A stretch of 64,000 nt of DNA from Tritrichomonas musculus (GCA_039105265.1 JAPFFF010000006.1:6386001-6450000); one strand, 5' to 3'. Shown: positions 30,245-40,600, numbered from the stretch's first letter. Numbers and translations are program-made. Notes: generated from the letters alone by a model not told the origin.

Positions 30245-31855
30245 TTATCTGCTTGTAATGTCATATGAACCCATCTCAACAACAGGTGGCATACCATTGG
30301 GTTGAACATGAATTGATATAACGGTGTCTTGTAACAATGCCATTAATGGTGGTGTTGTGTTGTTGATATATGTGTTTGCTACATCACCATTGTTATCAAT
30401 ATTACGTACTTGAGCTGGTAAGTCACATACGATTTCATATGTGATTGGTGTGTTTGATGTTTGACCTTGTTGGAAGGTGTTATCTGTCTCAGTTGGTAAC
30501 CCAATGAAGAATGATGTACGATCATAACTGACTCTACCAAGTGATTCAGCATAAGGTCGTGTATTAACTAATGATTGAACGACCTCTTTATTAAAACCTG
30601 TTTGTTCACCGTTAACATTCATAGCATTCTGACATAGTTCAATGAACATTGGATCAGTACCATTCGTTGCAAATGGAATGGTTGGTACTACGCCATAACC
30701 ACCACATCGCAGTTGGAAGTTGGTAAACAGTGGATTCTTAAATACAGTATGCTGTGTTGCATTAAATGGAAACAGAAAGAAGATTGAATCAACAAATCGT
30801 GGTGTGATTGTTTGAGTTGATGAACAATGACCAGCAGTTAGTTGCTTACTCATCGTTGTGAATGTGAGTATCTGCGTTGGAAAGATGAGTTCCTGTTGAG
30901 TGTAACGTTGAACAAGCGCTTGATATATATCGTTGTCAATGCCGAAGTTAGGTATGACACTATAGCAATCGGTAACTTCATATGTTCGACTTGGCATGAA
31001 TGTAGTGACGTCTGCATTGAGCTGATGATTACCTCCACTACTACGCCAGATAGTGCATTGACTGCCAGCTTGAGTAAACTCATTAGTGATGGGTGGAAAT
31101 TGAGTTAATGCTTTGTAAGTGACTATATCATTAACCAACTCATCTGATATACCAACTGGACAATATACAAGACCTTGTACACCAAACATAATCTTGAGTT
31201 CAAGCTTACCAGCGAATGCAGGTAGATATTTGATGTTGCTCAATGGTAAGAAACGACGTAAGTCAATCTTAAGTGGTATGTTAATGTTATCGATTGCATT
31301 ATCACCATTAGCAAGTTTAACGAAGCAACCACAACGTGCTTGATCAAATTTGCGTTTGAATATATCCTTATGACGGGTTTTAGAATAGATATCACCTCGT
31401 TTACTTGCTTCGTTATCACCACATGCAGTTAAGAATGATTCTTCTGGACCGAAGTTTTGAGTGTAAATTGATATGCCATTAGCGAGGATCTCATATTTTT
31501 CAACAGCATCCATAGCATCTTTAAAGCCAATCCATAGACCATTAAAAGCATGGTTATCAATATTACTTAAGTCAGATTGTAATGCAATCGATAACGTACC
31601 ACTAAGTGTCATCTTCGCTTTGATGAAGCCGTTATATATATCTGCAGTGTTATCACATGTTGGACTGATGATGAATGTGGTGAATGACCCTGCATGGATA
31701 GGTGCAGATGGACTGTATGAAGCTTGTGCATAGATGACGTACTTCTTGTTGGTATCTGACATGGCAATAGCATTATCAACTACATCAAAGTAGCTAGCGA
31801 CTTGAGTGTTAACTTCAGCTGATGTCTTGTGTAGGACTTCTGCGTTGAATGTCAT
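30245..31855 (-). CDS. Major capsid protein candidate, double jelly-roll type (536 aa)
   Basis: Length, beta-rich composition and context (next to minor capsid, pVI-like and packaging ATPase genes) fit the double-jelly-roll major capsid protein known from Polintons. Visible features: an N-terminal segment with YVIYAQASYSPSAPIHAG, a middle KIDLRRFLPLSNIKYLPAFAG region (the typical hinge-type sentence of such capsids, ahead of LELKIMFG), and a C-terminal second beta domain ending VISIHVQPNG. No enzyme motif. The start context is CCAAATG. It would form the hexagonal shell (family knowledge). Confidence 0.75.
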   Translation of the reverse strand: MTFNAEVLHKTSAEVNTQVASYFDVVDNAIAMSDTNKKYVIYAQASYSPSAPIHAGSFTTFIISPTCDNTADIYNGFIKAKMTLSGTLSIALQSDLSNIDNHAFNGLWIGFKDAMDAVEKYEILANGISIYTQNFGPEESFLTACGDNEASKRGDIYSKTRHKDIFKRKFDQARCGCFVKLANGDNAIDNINIPLKIDLRRFLPLSNIKYLPAFAGKLELKIMFGVQGLVYCPVGISDELVNDIVTYKALTQFPPITNEFTQAGSQCTIWRSSGGNHQLNADVTTFMPSRTYEVTDCYSVIPNFGIDNDIYQALVQRYTQQELIFPTQILTFTTMSKQLTAGHCSSTQTITPRFVDSIFFLFPFNATQHTVFKNPLFTNFQLRCGGYGVVPTIPFATNGTDPMFIELCQNAMNVNGEQTGFNKEVVQSLVNTRPYAESLGRVSYDRTSFFIGLPTETDNTFQQGQTSNTPITYEIVCDLPAQVRNIDNNGDVANTYINNTTPPLMALLQDTVISIHVQPNGMPPVVEMGSYDITSR

Positions 31856-31890
31856 TTGGATGTATTAAAAATACGAATGTATTACATAAG

Positions 31891-32547
31891 CTATCGTCGA
31901 ATGCGCGATCTAAACGATGGTGTTGATTCAATGACATCAGGTGGTTCTTGTGGTGGGTCATGAGATGGGTCATGTGGTGATTCATGTGGTGGGTCATGTA
32001 TATCATCAGTTGGTAATAGATCAGGTACGTACTTACTTCTTATGCGTGGCTTTGATAATTCTTTATTAACAACATGTTTAATGTATTGTTTTTGTTCACG
32101 CTTGAAGCGATCATTACGTAGCTCTTCACCTAATGAACGTAGCTGTTCAAGTATCTCTAAGTTAATGGTTGTATCATGTGTGGCAACTTGATGTGGTGTT
32201 GATGTTGTACGTTGTGTTGAATGTTGTTTGACTCTATTAGGTATGTGTGTTGGTGTATGCGTAGGTTGTGCTTCCTCATGTTGTGATGGTGGTTCATCAT
32301 TGGAGTTATCACTTGAATTAGCATTGGGGTAAGCATTGGAGTTACCACTTGAGTTACCACTTGATTCAACCATTTCATTGAGGTTGTCTGATGATTTATC
32401 TCTATGAATGAGTGGTTGTGTTCTTAGCTTAACGATATACTTACCATCCTTTTTGGTAGGGAACACTTCATATTGTTCATCGTCAATGCCTTGCAACCAA
32501 CGTTGAATGATTTGATTGCGTTTCATGCCAGTAACATATTTGGACAT
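31891..32547 (-). CDS. Hypothetical Polinton B protein with Pro/His-rich tail (218 aa)
   Basis: ATG at 32547 (MSKYVTGMKRNQIIQRWLQG) in a TTTCAAATG context; longer frames use only non-ATG codons. The N-terminal ~60 residues look folded, followed by Ser/Asn- and Pro-rich linkers, a basic helix and a repeat (HDPPHESPHDPSHDPPQEPP) near the C-terminus. Lies directly downstream of the small capsid-region genes and upstream of the major capsid gene. Could be a scaffold or core protein (inference). Confidence 0.5.
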   Translation of the reverse strand: MSKYVTGMKRNQIIQRWLQGIDDEQYEVFPTKKDGKYIVKLRTQPLIHRDKSSDNLNEMVESSGNSSGNSNAYPNANSSDNSNDEPPSQHEEAQPTHTPTHIPNRVKQHSTQRTTSTPHQVATHDTTINLEILEQLRSLGEELRNDRFKREQKQYIKHVVNKELSKPRIRSKYVPDLLPTDDIHDPPHESPHDPSHDPPQEPPDVIESTPSFRSRIRR

Positions 32548-32580
32548 TTGAAATAAACAAAAATAAAAAGTCAATAATGT

Positions 32581-32796
32581 TCACTTACGTGATGATTTGC
32601 GTTTATTACGTGACTTTGATTTGCGACTATTACTTGACTTTATATATGGCGCGGTTACATCATGTGTGTTAGTATTAGCATAATATTGTTTGGTATTTGA
32701 TCTAGGTCTAGTTACTTCATTATACATCGTACCAGGTCCAGATACGATAACTGAATTGTTCGATCTATATGCATTAGTTCTTGTGTTGAAACTCAT
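32581..32796 (-). CDS. Small basic protein of Polinton B (71 aa)
   Basis: Ends in a basic tail SRKSKSRNKRKSSRK, which resembles condensing core proteins of virions. Only 10 bp separate its start from the preceding stop. No family recognised. Confidence 0.5.
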   Translation of the reverse strand: MSFNTRTNAYRSNNSVIVSGPGTMYNEVTRPRSNTKQYYANTNTHDVTAPYIKSSNSRKSKSRNKRKSSRK

Positions 32797-32806
32797 TTAA
32801 ACGTCG

Positions 32807-33211
32807 TTAAACACTTTTGAATGGTACTGCGTTGTGTGTTCTCTTACGTAGGTCAGCTGCTGCTTGTGCTGATGGCGATCCACTTGGTTTCAACTCACCA
32901 CGTGCAAACTGTTCACTGATTTTAACTAGCTTATCTGTGACCGACCCCTTTGGCATGTGACTGAATATATTGGCACCTGCTGTAGTGATTGCACCTAACG
33001 TTGGATTGAATGCTGTTGCAAATGGTGTGATAGCATGTAGTATATTGCCAACTGCTTTAGGGTTGTTCATAGCATAGTTCTTTGCACCAACCAATCCCTT
33101 CTTAGTAGCGTTCCATATGCGGTGTGCTACGTTCTTTGCACCAATCAATCCTTGATGGACATCACTTTTTAACCTGTTCCATCCACTGGTAATGAAATTT
33201 TTGAATCCCAT
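32807..33211 (-). CDS. pVI-like minor capsid protein candidate (134 aa)
   Basis: Amphipathic basic N-terminus (MGFKNFITSGWNRLKSDVH), repeated GAKN words, then an Ala/Gly-rich hydrophobic middle (FATAFNPTLGAITTAGANIF) and a basic tail. Adenovirus pVI-like proteins of Polintons have this membrane-active, basic make-up. It lies 12 bp downstream of the packaging ATPase, as capsid genes often do. Related in pattern to the remnant at 5577-5830 in Polinton A. Confidence 0.5.
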   Translation of the reverse strand: MGFKNFITSGWNRLKSDVHQGLIGAKNVAHRIWNATKKGLVGAKNYAMNNPKAVGNILHAITPFATAFNPTLGAITTAGANIFSHMPKGSVTDKLVKISEQFARGELKPSGSPSAQAAADLRKRTHNAVPFKSV

Positions 33212-33223
33212 GTTTGTAATTCA

Positions 33224-34087
33224 TTAAACTTCAAAGCGTGATTGATTGGCTGTGATATTGATTATGAATTTATCGTGTTGGCCTTTATGATTGAGGTATG
33301 CTTCTGTAGTTGATTTGATGTCAAGATTGTTAGGTGTTTGTTGTAGCATTGATGTGAAATCCTCTTTACTGAAGCCACTATAGCATATGATGTCAGTATC
33401 TAAACGTTTAACGTTGAGATGAACGAATCGAAGTGTTTGCACTACAATGATGCAGGTTAAGTTGTAGTGACGTGTCTTAGTTAGTAAACGACATAGTTCA
33501 CTATTGCCATTCTTAAGTAGTGGTGATCCAGCTGCATCATCAAGAACCAGCAGTGTGTTGTATGGGTATGAAGCTGTTTGATATTTAACTAGCTTATTTG
33601 CTATGTATGCAATCCTATCTTCAATCTCACTTAACGAATGCTTTGAAATGATTCTTGCCATCTCCTCATTGGTGTCAACCATTTTTGATAACACATGTTT
33701 AACCATAGCATAGTACTTGAGCTTGCGTTTGAGATGACGCTTGAGATATGGTAATAGATGTTCTTCTTTAATGTATTCAATGGGTGTCTTAACGTTTTTG
33801 GATAGTACTTCAGCTGTCTTATCAAGTTTACCTGACGTTGAACAGAATATGATCTTACTATAGTATGGCTTAGCAAATAGTCGTTCAGTTATCATGATGT
33901 GTGACCATATCCAGAATGATTTACCAGCGCCCATCTTACCAATTAAAAAGTAGATACCATTTGATGAGAATGGATACTCTTCACTTAGTGGTTTAATCAA
34001 TGCCATCTCAATATCACGTTGGTTTTTACGTAATGACTCTTGAATAAGATGTTTAACTTCATTCATAACGTTTTTATGTTGACTCAT
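33224..34087 (-). CDS. Packaging ATPase, FtsK/HerA (A32-like) type (287 aa)
   Basis: Walker A GKMGAGKS at residues 50-57 and Walker B LLVLDD at ~179-184, followed by KTRHYNLTCIIVVQT with the conserved Gln of FtsK/HerA ATPases. This is the genome-packaging ATPase shared by Polintons and related DNA viruses; it would pump element DNA into capsids. Start in a TCAAATG context. Neighbours are the integrase and the capsid genes. Confidence 0.85.
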   Translation of the reverse strand: MSQHKNVMNEVKHLIQESLRKNQRDIEMALIKPLSEEYPFSSNGIYFLIGKMGAGKSFWIWSHIMITERLFAKPYYSKIIFCSTSGKLDKTAEVLSKNVKTPIEYIKEEHLLPYLKRHLKRKLKYYAMVKHVLSKMVDTNEEMARIISKHSLSEIEDRIAYIANKLVKYQTASYPYNTLLVLDDAAGSPLLKNGNSELCRLLTKTRHYNLTCIIVVQTLRFVHLNVKRLDTDIICYSGFSKEDFTSMLQQTPNNLDIKSTTEAYLNHKGQHDKFIINITANQSRFEV

Positions 34088-34147
34088 TTGATATTAGATG
34101 AACTTCTTAATGTGATCTGGTATGGTCTTACGTTTAAGCCAGTACTG

Positions 34148-35169
34148 TCATTCCATTGTTGAGAGCTTAGTTGGGTGACCTTCACGCATGTTCTTAGATG
34201 GGATAGTGTCTTTCATTGTTGAACCATTGCCTAGATCATATATGATATTGTATGTGTCTTTTGATTTGTTATATGATGTGATTGATTTAACCACACCACG
34301 TTTGCCATCATCAAGTGTGGTTGCTAATGGAATGTTGCTAGTTGCTTTAACGAGTTTGTAACCTGGCATTGTATTGACAGATCCATCTGTAGATCGTATC
34401 AAGAATTGGTTACCATCATTAGAATCAACTATGTATGCAACTTTAGATAGGTTCGAACGATGTTTAACGAATGGATTTGCATCAAACACTATCCTAACTC
34501 TGTCACCTGGTTTGAAATCATATGGATTAACTTGATGTTCCATCTCATGTATGTATGTTAACTCATCATCTTGAGTGATTTCGTTGGGTGACTTGTTATG
34601 TAGTGAACAATGTGGCATGTCATTGTATGAGTCAACTATCTGTAGTACACTTAGCTTTGGTTGATTGAATCGCATATCACGTATCGTTCTCATGAAGCGG
34701 TTGATAATACCAAGCTTGTTATGATCGTTATCGGTTGTGGTTGTATATATGATGTTATGTTGTTGCATGAAGTCAAGCACTGTGTTTGATAAATAAGCAG
34801 CATCCTCATCTGACATAATGGCTTTGCATTGAGGTTCAACTTTGATGAACTCATTAAGTGCTCTATGTATTTCATTAGCACCCTTACCATGTATCATATA
34901 AGCATATGCTTTACGTGTGTTGATGTTAATAAGTATTAAGTAGTTAGGTTGACCTGCTGCTTTATGATCAATGAACGTGTCCATTTGAAATGCATGTGGT
35001 AGCTTCGAATATATATGCATGAACTTAGGTTTGGGCTTGTGTTGAGATAGTGTTTAGCTTCATCATCAGTGAAACCATAACGATTGGCTATGCGTTTGAA
35101 CTTAGGTAGGGACTTGGTGGGGTACTTAGCATAGACTTCATCAATGGTATTGAATTTGACTCTACTCAT
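34148..35169 (-). CDS. Retroviral-type integrase locus of Polinton B
   Basis: An N-terminal helical part (MSRVKFNTIDEVYAKYPTK) precedes the RNase H-like core: MDTFIDHKAAG, YLILININTRKAYAYMI, AIMSDEDAAYLS, NRFMRTIRDM. The C-terminal part (DFKPGDRVRIVFDANPF ... VAYIVDSNDGNQFLIRS) is a small beta-barrel, chromo/SH3-like, as in other Polinton integrases. It looks nearly whole, with about one possible break. It joins element DNA to the target with a 5-6 bp stagger, matching the AGTTG duplication seen here. Confidence 0.8.
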
Positions 35170-35195
35170 TTGATCAATGCAAAGTAAAAATGTTA

Positions 35196-36416
35196 TTAAG
35201 TATATATTAACTTACGATTCTGTAAGAATACCATATCGATTGTAAACACAAGATGATCATTAAATGAAACTGGAACAGTAATCTCATTTCTATCATAAAA
35301 TTCAATCCAGAATTTATCATCATTGTCATTTAACTTATAGTATTTAATTGGTGTATACATTTCGTTGGTTCTACCAATGAGGTTGTGATTAGATTGACTG
35401 GCAAATGATGCAGCTACTTCACATTGAGGGGTTAACATTACATTTTCGAATGATAATTCTCGATGAAACTTAATTTTATCATGTAAATCAACACGGTCAT
35501 CATCATCAAGATCAAAATAACACGCTGTATCAAAATCGAACCTATCATTTGGTGTACCATCATCGTGGTAAGTAAAATCGAGTTCATTTTGAAGCAATTT
35601 GACAAAATGCATTGGTTCATCATTATCATTATCCCATTCATATAGCTTTTTATATGTGGCATCATCATTGCTATTTGTCATCATGAAATCAATGTAGTAT
35701 TCAGGGTTTTTACCAATGAAAATTAACATTGTTGTTTTATCTATGTCTTTAACTATATGTACATCAGTATCAACGTTGAGATGGAATGGTATATCATTGC
35801 GTAAACACATGAGATAATAATCATCCTTATCTTTATTCAACTGTTCGATTGCTTCAATCTGTCTAGCTTTAAATTCATTCTCATCTTCATTATCATCATT
35901 GGTTGCTGAGATTATATCACTGTAAAGTTTATCATATATGCTTTCATTGTTAATTGTATTGATTAAATCTGCAATAAAATCATCTATTTTATCAAATACA
36001 TCATGACAATATTCAATCTTGAACACTTTACAATCATCTCTATCCATACTGTCAACCACATTTTGTATCTGATCATCACTAAGAATATTAGGGTTCTCAT
36101 GTGGGTACTTCATACTGGCTATATCATCGAATTTATCCTTTCTATATTTACGAATGTATAGTGTGAAGTTTAATTCAGCGGATTGTCTAACAGTGATTTT
36201 CATGTTACGTACGCCAATAATCTTCTCACCTACATCAGATGTAAGCCATTCAGGTGGGTACTTAAAATATATACGATTAAAATGTTCAATACCATTAGTA
36301 AAATAACATTCAACCCCATTTATTTTGTATAGCAGTGAATCATTAGCTGAATTATATACTGTTTCAATAGGTAGTGGTATTGATTCATTTGGTGGAGCAT
36401 CTCTTCGATATGTCAT
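35196..36416 (-). CDS. Hypothetical structural-type protein of Polinton B (406 aa)
   Basis: Starts MTYRRDAPPNESIPLP in a TCAAATG context, the first gene inside the right terminal repeat. Beta-type segments near both ends (KYPPEWLTSDVGEKIIGVRN; VPVSFNDHLVFTIDMVFLQN) flank a long acidic middle with Asp runs. No enzyme motif or known family recognised. Ends of this sort occur in minor capsid proteins, so it is a second candidate for the penton (inference). Confidence 0.5.
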   Translation of the reverse strand: MTYRRDAPPNESIPLPIETVYNSANDSLLYKINGVECYFTNGIEHFNRIYFKYPPEWLTSDVGEKIIGVRNMKITVRQSAELNFTLYIRKYRKDKFDDIASMKYPHENPNILSDDQIQNVVDSMDRDDCKVFKIEYCHDVFDKIDDFIADLINTINNESIYDKLYSDIISATNDDNEDENEFKARQIEAIEQLNKDKDDYYLMCLRNDIPFHLNVDTDVHIVKDIDKTTMLIFIGKNPEYYIDFMMTNSNDDATYKKLYEWDNDNDEPMHFVKLLQNELDFTYHDDGTPNDRFDFDTACYFDLDDDDRVDLHDKIKFHRELSFENVMLTPQCEVAASFASQSNHNLIGRTNEMYTPIKYYKLNDNDDKFWIEFYDRNEITVPVSFNDHLVFTIDMVFLQNRKLIYT

Positions 36417-36434
36417 TTGATGTTACTTAAACAC

Positions 36435-36712
36435 TTTACAGTTGAACCACGTTATGTGAACCGTTGTGTGACGTGATATGTGGCGTGTGACATGAGGTGT
36501 GGTGGTGTGTGACGTGAGGTGGTGACATGAGTTTTAACGTGAGGTGATAACATGAGGTGATGACGTGAGTTTAACGTGAGGTGATGTGTTAAGTGGTGAC
36601 ATGAGGTTTCACATTGAAAGTGCTATGATGTGGAAATGTCAAAAGGTATGGAGTTTCATCTTAAGGGGGCAGATGATACGTAGTATCAGACGCCACCCTT
36701 AGGGTATCTACT
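36435..36712 (-). repeat. Right terminal inverted repeat of Polinton B
   Basis: Inverse of 14453-14731, identical by eye except for one C fewer in a short C run. Directly followed by the AGTTG target duplication. Confidence 0.92.
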
Positions 36713-36877
36713 AGTTGTACGACCTTTGGAAAAAAGCATTTTTCGATCTACCTGAAAATTGAAAGGTGTATCCTCAAATTCTCTCAAAAAATAACGAACA
36801 AAAATGAGTATCTATTGGATACTTTTTGAATGCAAACCCGTTTGGACACAAAAGCCTAGCGATTTACTGTATAAAAA

Positions 36878-37658
36878 GAGGTATTCACATTAAGTGACTT
36901 AACGGTCATTTTTCTTCTTTAAAATGTATTTTTAATTTTTTGAGCTAAATACAGATTATTTTTATTTCTTTTTATCATCAAAATAATCTATAAAATGTTT
37001 AAATGACGATTTGAATATTAAATTGAAGAAAAAATCATATTTTAGTTAACAATATAATTATATCATTTTATTTATAACATCGAATATATTTTGGATATCT
37101 TCATTATTCCAAAGTATTGTCACAATAAATGAAAATTTCTAATTATTTCCTTATTCAGAAACTGCAAAATCTGCACTCTTCATACTTTCAAACCCAAAAA
37201 GCATTTTTCAAGAAAAACAGATGATAACTTCAAAAATTGTCTTTATATGATTCTACATCTTTAATATAATGATTATATTGGCCATGAGAATTTATTCCTA
37301 GAAGCATTAGTGATTTTATGCGGCCAATTTTTTGGAAAATATGTTTCATTTATTAGACTCAAAATAAAAAATAAACGTTTTTTAACGTACATATAATTAC
37401 AAAAATATTCAAAATTTTTAATAAAATTAAAGTTGCATTTTGGAACATTTTTCTTTCAATTTTTTTCTACGATATTTTACGGTTTTGAATTGCTCATAAA
37501 CATTGAAAATAATAATTTTTTTTATAAAATCGAATTTTCTCAAAAACTAGCGCATAAATAATTTTGCAATTTTTAATGTATCATTTATTAAATAAATGCG
37601 TTTTAATTTTTATATTTTTTTAAAAAAATACAGTCAAAATCCTCAAAGTGAATACCTC
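36878..37658. mobile_element. Mutator-type MITE (781 bp)
   Basis: Flanked by the 10-bp direct repeat TGTATAAAAA (36868-36877, 37659-37668). Ends form an imperfect inverted repeat: GAGGTATTCACATTAAG against GAGGTATTCACTTTGAG. No coding capacity. Duplication length suggests the Mutator group. Confidence 0.75.
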
Positions 37659-37925
37659 TGTATAAAAATGTTGTTTAAGATTTTTATTCAAAATTGAAAT
37701 AATTTTTATTTTTTTGAAAATGATGGTCAACTAGCTTTTATTAATATTTTTTAGATTTATTAAAAAGTGCATGTTTATGAATATTTGATTTCTAGGGAAA
37801 TATGGTTAGGATTAAAACAATTTCTGAATAAAACGATTATAATCAACTATTTAAAATATAAACTTTTTTTCAGAAATAATTTCTAATGGTCAAGGTGTGA
37901 ATATTTTTTAAGATATTAACCTTCC

Positions 37926-38519
37926 ATGTCAAATGAACAATATTGTGCTTGTCAAAATATTTGCGTAAATGGTACGATTGTTGAATCTGTTCAAAGTTCA
38001 AATTGTAAGAATCACTTTACAAAGCTTGATCAATCGAATCCAATTTTTCAAATTCATACCGGATCAATTCGTATTCAAAATTTCGGTCATATCGATGTAC
38101 AAGTAATTGGGCATCATCTTGTCCAAGTTACATGCGAGAGCTGCGGGAAAAATCTAAAATTATATGCTTCAAAAAACGGTGCATATTGTCAATTTCAGCG
38201 ATCATTTGAAATGATTATTTGTGGAAGCCTTCCGAGTAAGCGGATTTTGACTAGTTTTGTTTCTCAATCAATTCCAAAATCAATGAAACCTCTTTTTACA
38301 TCTCAGAACCCAAATATTGATAAATTCACTATTGAACCATTATACAACTCTATAGAAAATGAAGAAGCGGCTGAAACGCACGGAGAACAAGAAAACCCTG
38401 TTGATTCAAATTATGATTTCGACTTGATGTTTTCAAGTAAGAATGATCCTCTGATAGGATCATATGCGGAAGTTGGAGAGTTTGCACGTGATAATGACTT
38501 TTTAGTTTTTCTTGATTAA
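37926..38519 (+). CDS. Cys-containing hypothetical protein (197 aa)
   Basis: Cysteines at residues 7, 9 and 13 and a second group at 70, 73, 88 and 99 (TCESCGKN) could form a zinc site. The C-terminal third is acidic (ENEEAAETHGEQENPVD). No family recognised. It stands alone between a MITE and AT-rich DNA, so it may be a host gene or a protein from an unrecognised element. Base use is near that of the AT-rich surroundings and unlike the Polintons. Confidence 0.5.
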   Translation: MSNEQYCACQNICVNGTIVESVQSSNCKNHFTKLDQSNPIFQIHTGSIRIQNFGHIDVQVIGHHLVQVTCESCGKNLKLYASKNGAYCQFQRSFEMIICGSLPSKRILTSFVSQSIPKSMKPLFTSQNPNIDKFTIEPLYNSIENEEAAETHGEQENPVDSNYDFDLMFSSKNDPLIGSYAEVGEFARDNDFLVFLD

Positions 38520-39072
38520 TTTATTAATTTATTTTTATAATATGTAGTAAATATTCTTTAAAGAAAGTATATTTGAGCATAAAACTCAGGATATTTGATC
38601 TATTTTAAAAAGCATATTGAGAGAAAAAATCCTAGGCATGAGGATTTTTATGAGACTTTTTGGGATATAGCTTTTGGACATTAAGGAGAGGTGCGAGAAC
38701 TACCTTTGGTTAACCAATTTATTTCAAATTGAGATATTTATTTATGCAGGTAAAATAATGTATAATTAATGTATAATTGTTTAATTTGGTTTGCTACGAG
38801 TAATATTATTGATTTTAAAATTGAATGTGAGAAAATAAACAATTCAAATTAAAGGTATGGAAACTCTGATAGACTCAATAACCCGCACTTTTCACTAGAT
38901 TTACTCAGAAAAAGTGAACCCTCTCAATTCTCAGCAAATCTTCCTAGATTTTGCTCTCAAAAAGTGAAAAAAAATAAAAAAATTAAAAATAGATTTATCT
39001 TTATATCAGAAAACTTAATTTTTATTAATTAGTAAACTTCAACTATAGTCATCTTTGGTTGATGAATAAACC

Positions 39073-39138
39073 ATATCTGTCATACAGTTACTTTTGGAAT
39101 TTGGTAATTCCATCTTCAATTAACTGTATGACAGATAT
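39073..39138. repeat. 18-bp perfect hairpin
   Basis: ATATCTGTCATACAGTTA (39073-39090) and its exact inverse (39121-39138) with a 30-bp loop. It lies at the end of a coding-like remnant. The rest of 38520-39698 is AT-rich with no gene. Confidence 0.7.
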
Positions 39139-39285
39139 CTCTTTGTTCTTGATAAAGAATCCATCTCTTTCTTCAAATGTTTTGTGACTCGCATTAATAT
39201 AATTTCTGATGTAATCATCTTTTTTTGATCTGGAGAAATACTTAATAGTATTAAATATATATTCTTTTTTGTCATAGAAAAAGTC
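39088..39285 (-). pseudogene. Coding-like remnant
   Basis: A 65-codon open stretch with protein-like composition (FYDKKEYIFNTIKYFSRSKK, then KTFEERDGFFIKNKEI) and no ATG at its start. Looks like the tail of a decayed gene. Family not recognised. Confidence 0.3.
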
Positions 39286-40019
39286 TTAATGATGAAGTTC
39301 TTCTATATTTTGGTCAATAACATATTCAATTTGCAAATCATTGTATTGGTATCAAAAATGGTAGTAGGAAAAATTTCGATTTTAGCGGGAAATTTCGGAG
39401 AACTTACATAGTCTTTTCTATAATATAATGTATGAAAGCAAAATCTGCATCAGTATTCATTTGTTGATTTTTTTTTTTTTCTTTTAGTATAAGAAGGCCA
39501 TCCAAAACCGCTAATTATCATTCAAAAAAATTGAATAAAAAATCTAGATAAAAGTGCTGAAATAGAAGTCTATCTTTATTTTATGCAAAAAAAGCTCGAA
39601 TATTGATCATTTTTTATTAAAAAATAGTCCATAGTCATGTATATAATATTTGCAGCATAAATATAAAATCAAAAAAAAAAAAATAATTTTAATTTTATGG
39701 CTAAATTTATTTCTAGTGGAAATCGCGCCCACTTTTTGAAAAGGATTGTACAAATATATTCAGAAAATAAATTGAATTAAAAATAATTGTATAGTTGAAT
39801 AAGATAATTCAAAAAGTTTGTTCTTTTATTAAAATTGAGTATTGATTCAAAAAATACTTTTTGAAGTTAAAACTTTATCTTATTATCTTTGTTAATTTAT
39901 CTAAGAAAATCTTGCTTGAGCTCCTTCTGCAGGGGAAGCTCACAGCGGCATTTGAGCTCCTTCTGCAGGGGAGCTCGAATGTATTATATTTCTCAGATAA
40001 ATATTAATATCTTATTCAA

Positions 40020-40600
40020 ATCAGCCTTTTCAACCAACTATACGGAGCAAGCGCAACATATATATGTGCATTTCCATGAGCAAATTAAACCATAAGCATC
40101 GTTTATTATTAACGTTTATCTTTGATTTTTTTAGCATTCAAATCAACCTTTTCAACCAACTATACGGAGCAAACGCAACATATATGTGCATTTCCATGAG
40201 CAAATTAAACCATAAGCATCGTTTATTATTAACGTTTATCTTTGATTTTTTTAGCATTCAAATCAACCTTTTCAACCAACTATACGGAGCAAGCGCAACA
40301 TATATATGTGCATTTCCATGAGCAAATTAAACCATAAGCATCGTTTATTATTAACGTTTATCTTTGATTTTTTTAGCATTCAAATCAACCTTTTCAACCA
40401 ACTATACGGAGCAAACGCAACATATATGTGCATTTCCATGAGCAAATTAAACCATAAGCATCGTTTATTATTAACGTTTATCTTTGATTTTTTTAGCATT
40501 CAAATCAACCTTTTCAACCAACTATACGGAGCAAACGCAACATATATGTGCATTTCCATGAGCAAATTAAACCATAAGCATCGTTTATTATCTATTATAA
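40020..40600. repeat. Tandem 120-122-bp units in left MULE repeat
   Basis: Five copies of a unit containing AACCATAAGCATCGTTTATT and CAACCAACTATACGGAGC, almost identical to one another. The plus-strand open frames (MCISMSKLNHKHRLL...) are repeat artefacts. Outside them lies a duplicated GAGCTCCTTCTGCAGGGG word near 39920-39975. Confidence 0.9.

Larger units (their letters stand above)
14453..36712. mobile_element. Polinton/Maverick B, looks whole or nearly whole (22,260 bp)
   Basis: Begins AGTAGATACCCTAAGGGTGG and ends with its inverse. Terminal inverted repeats are 279 and 278 bp, with a single visible difference (length of a C run). AGTTG directly precedes and follows the element (14448-14452, 36713-36717), a 5-bp target duplication; Polintons are known to make 5-6 bp. 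It carries polymerase, integrase, ATPase, capsid-type and fiber-type genes with long open frames. There may be about one break, in the integrase locus. Near-identical ends argue for a recent insertion. No adenoviral-type protease was recognised. Confidence 0.92.
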
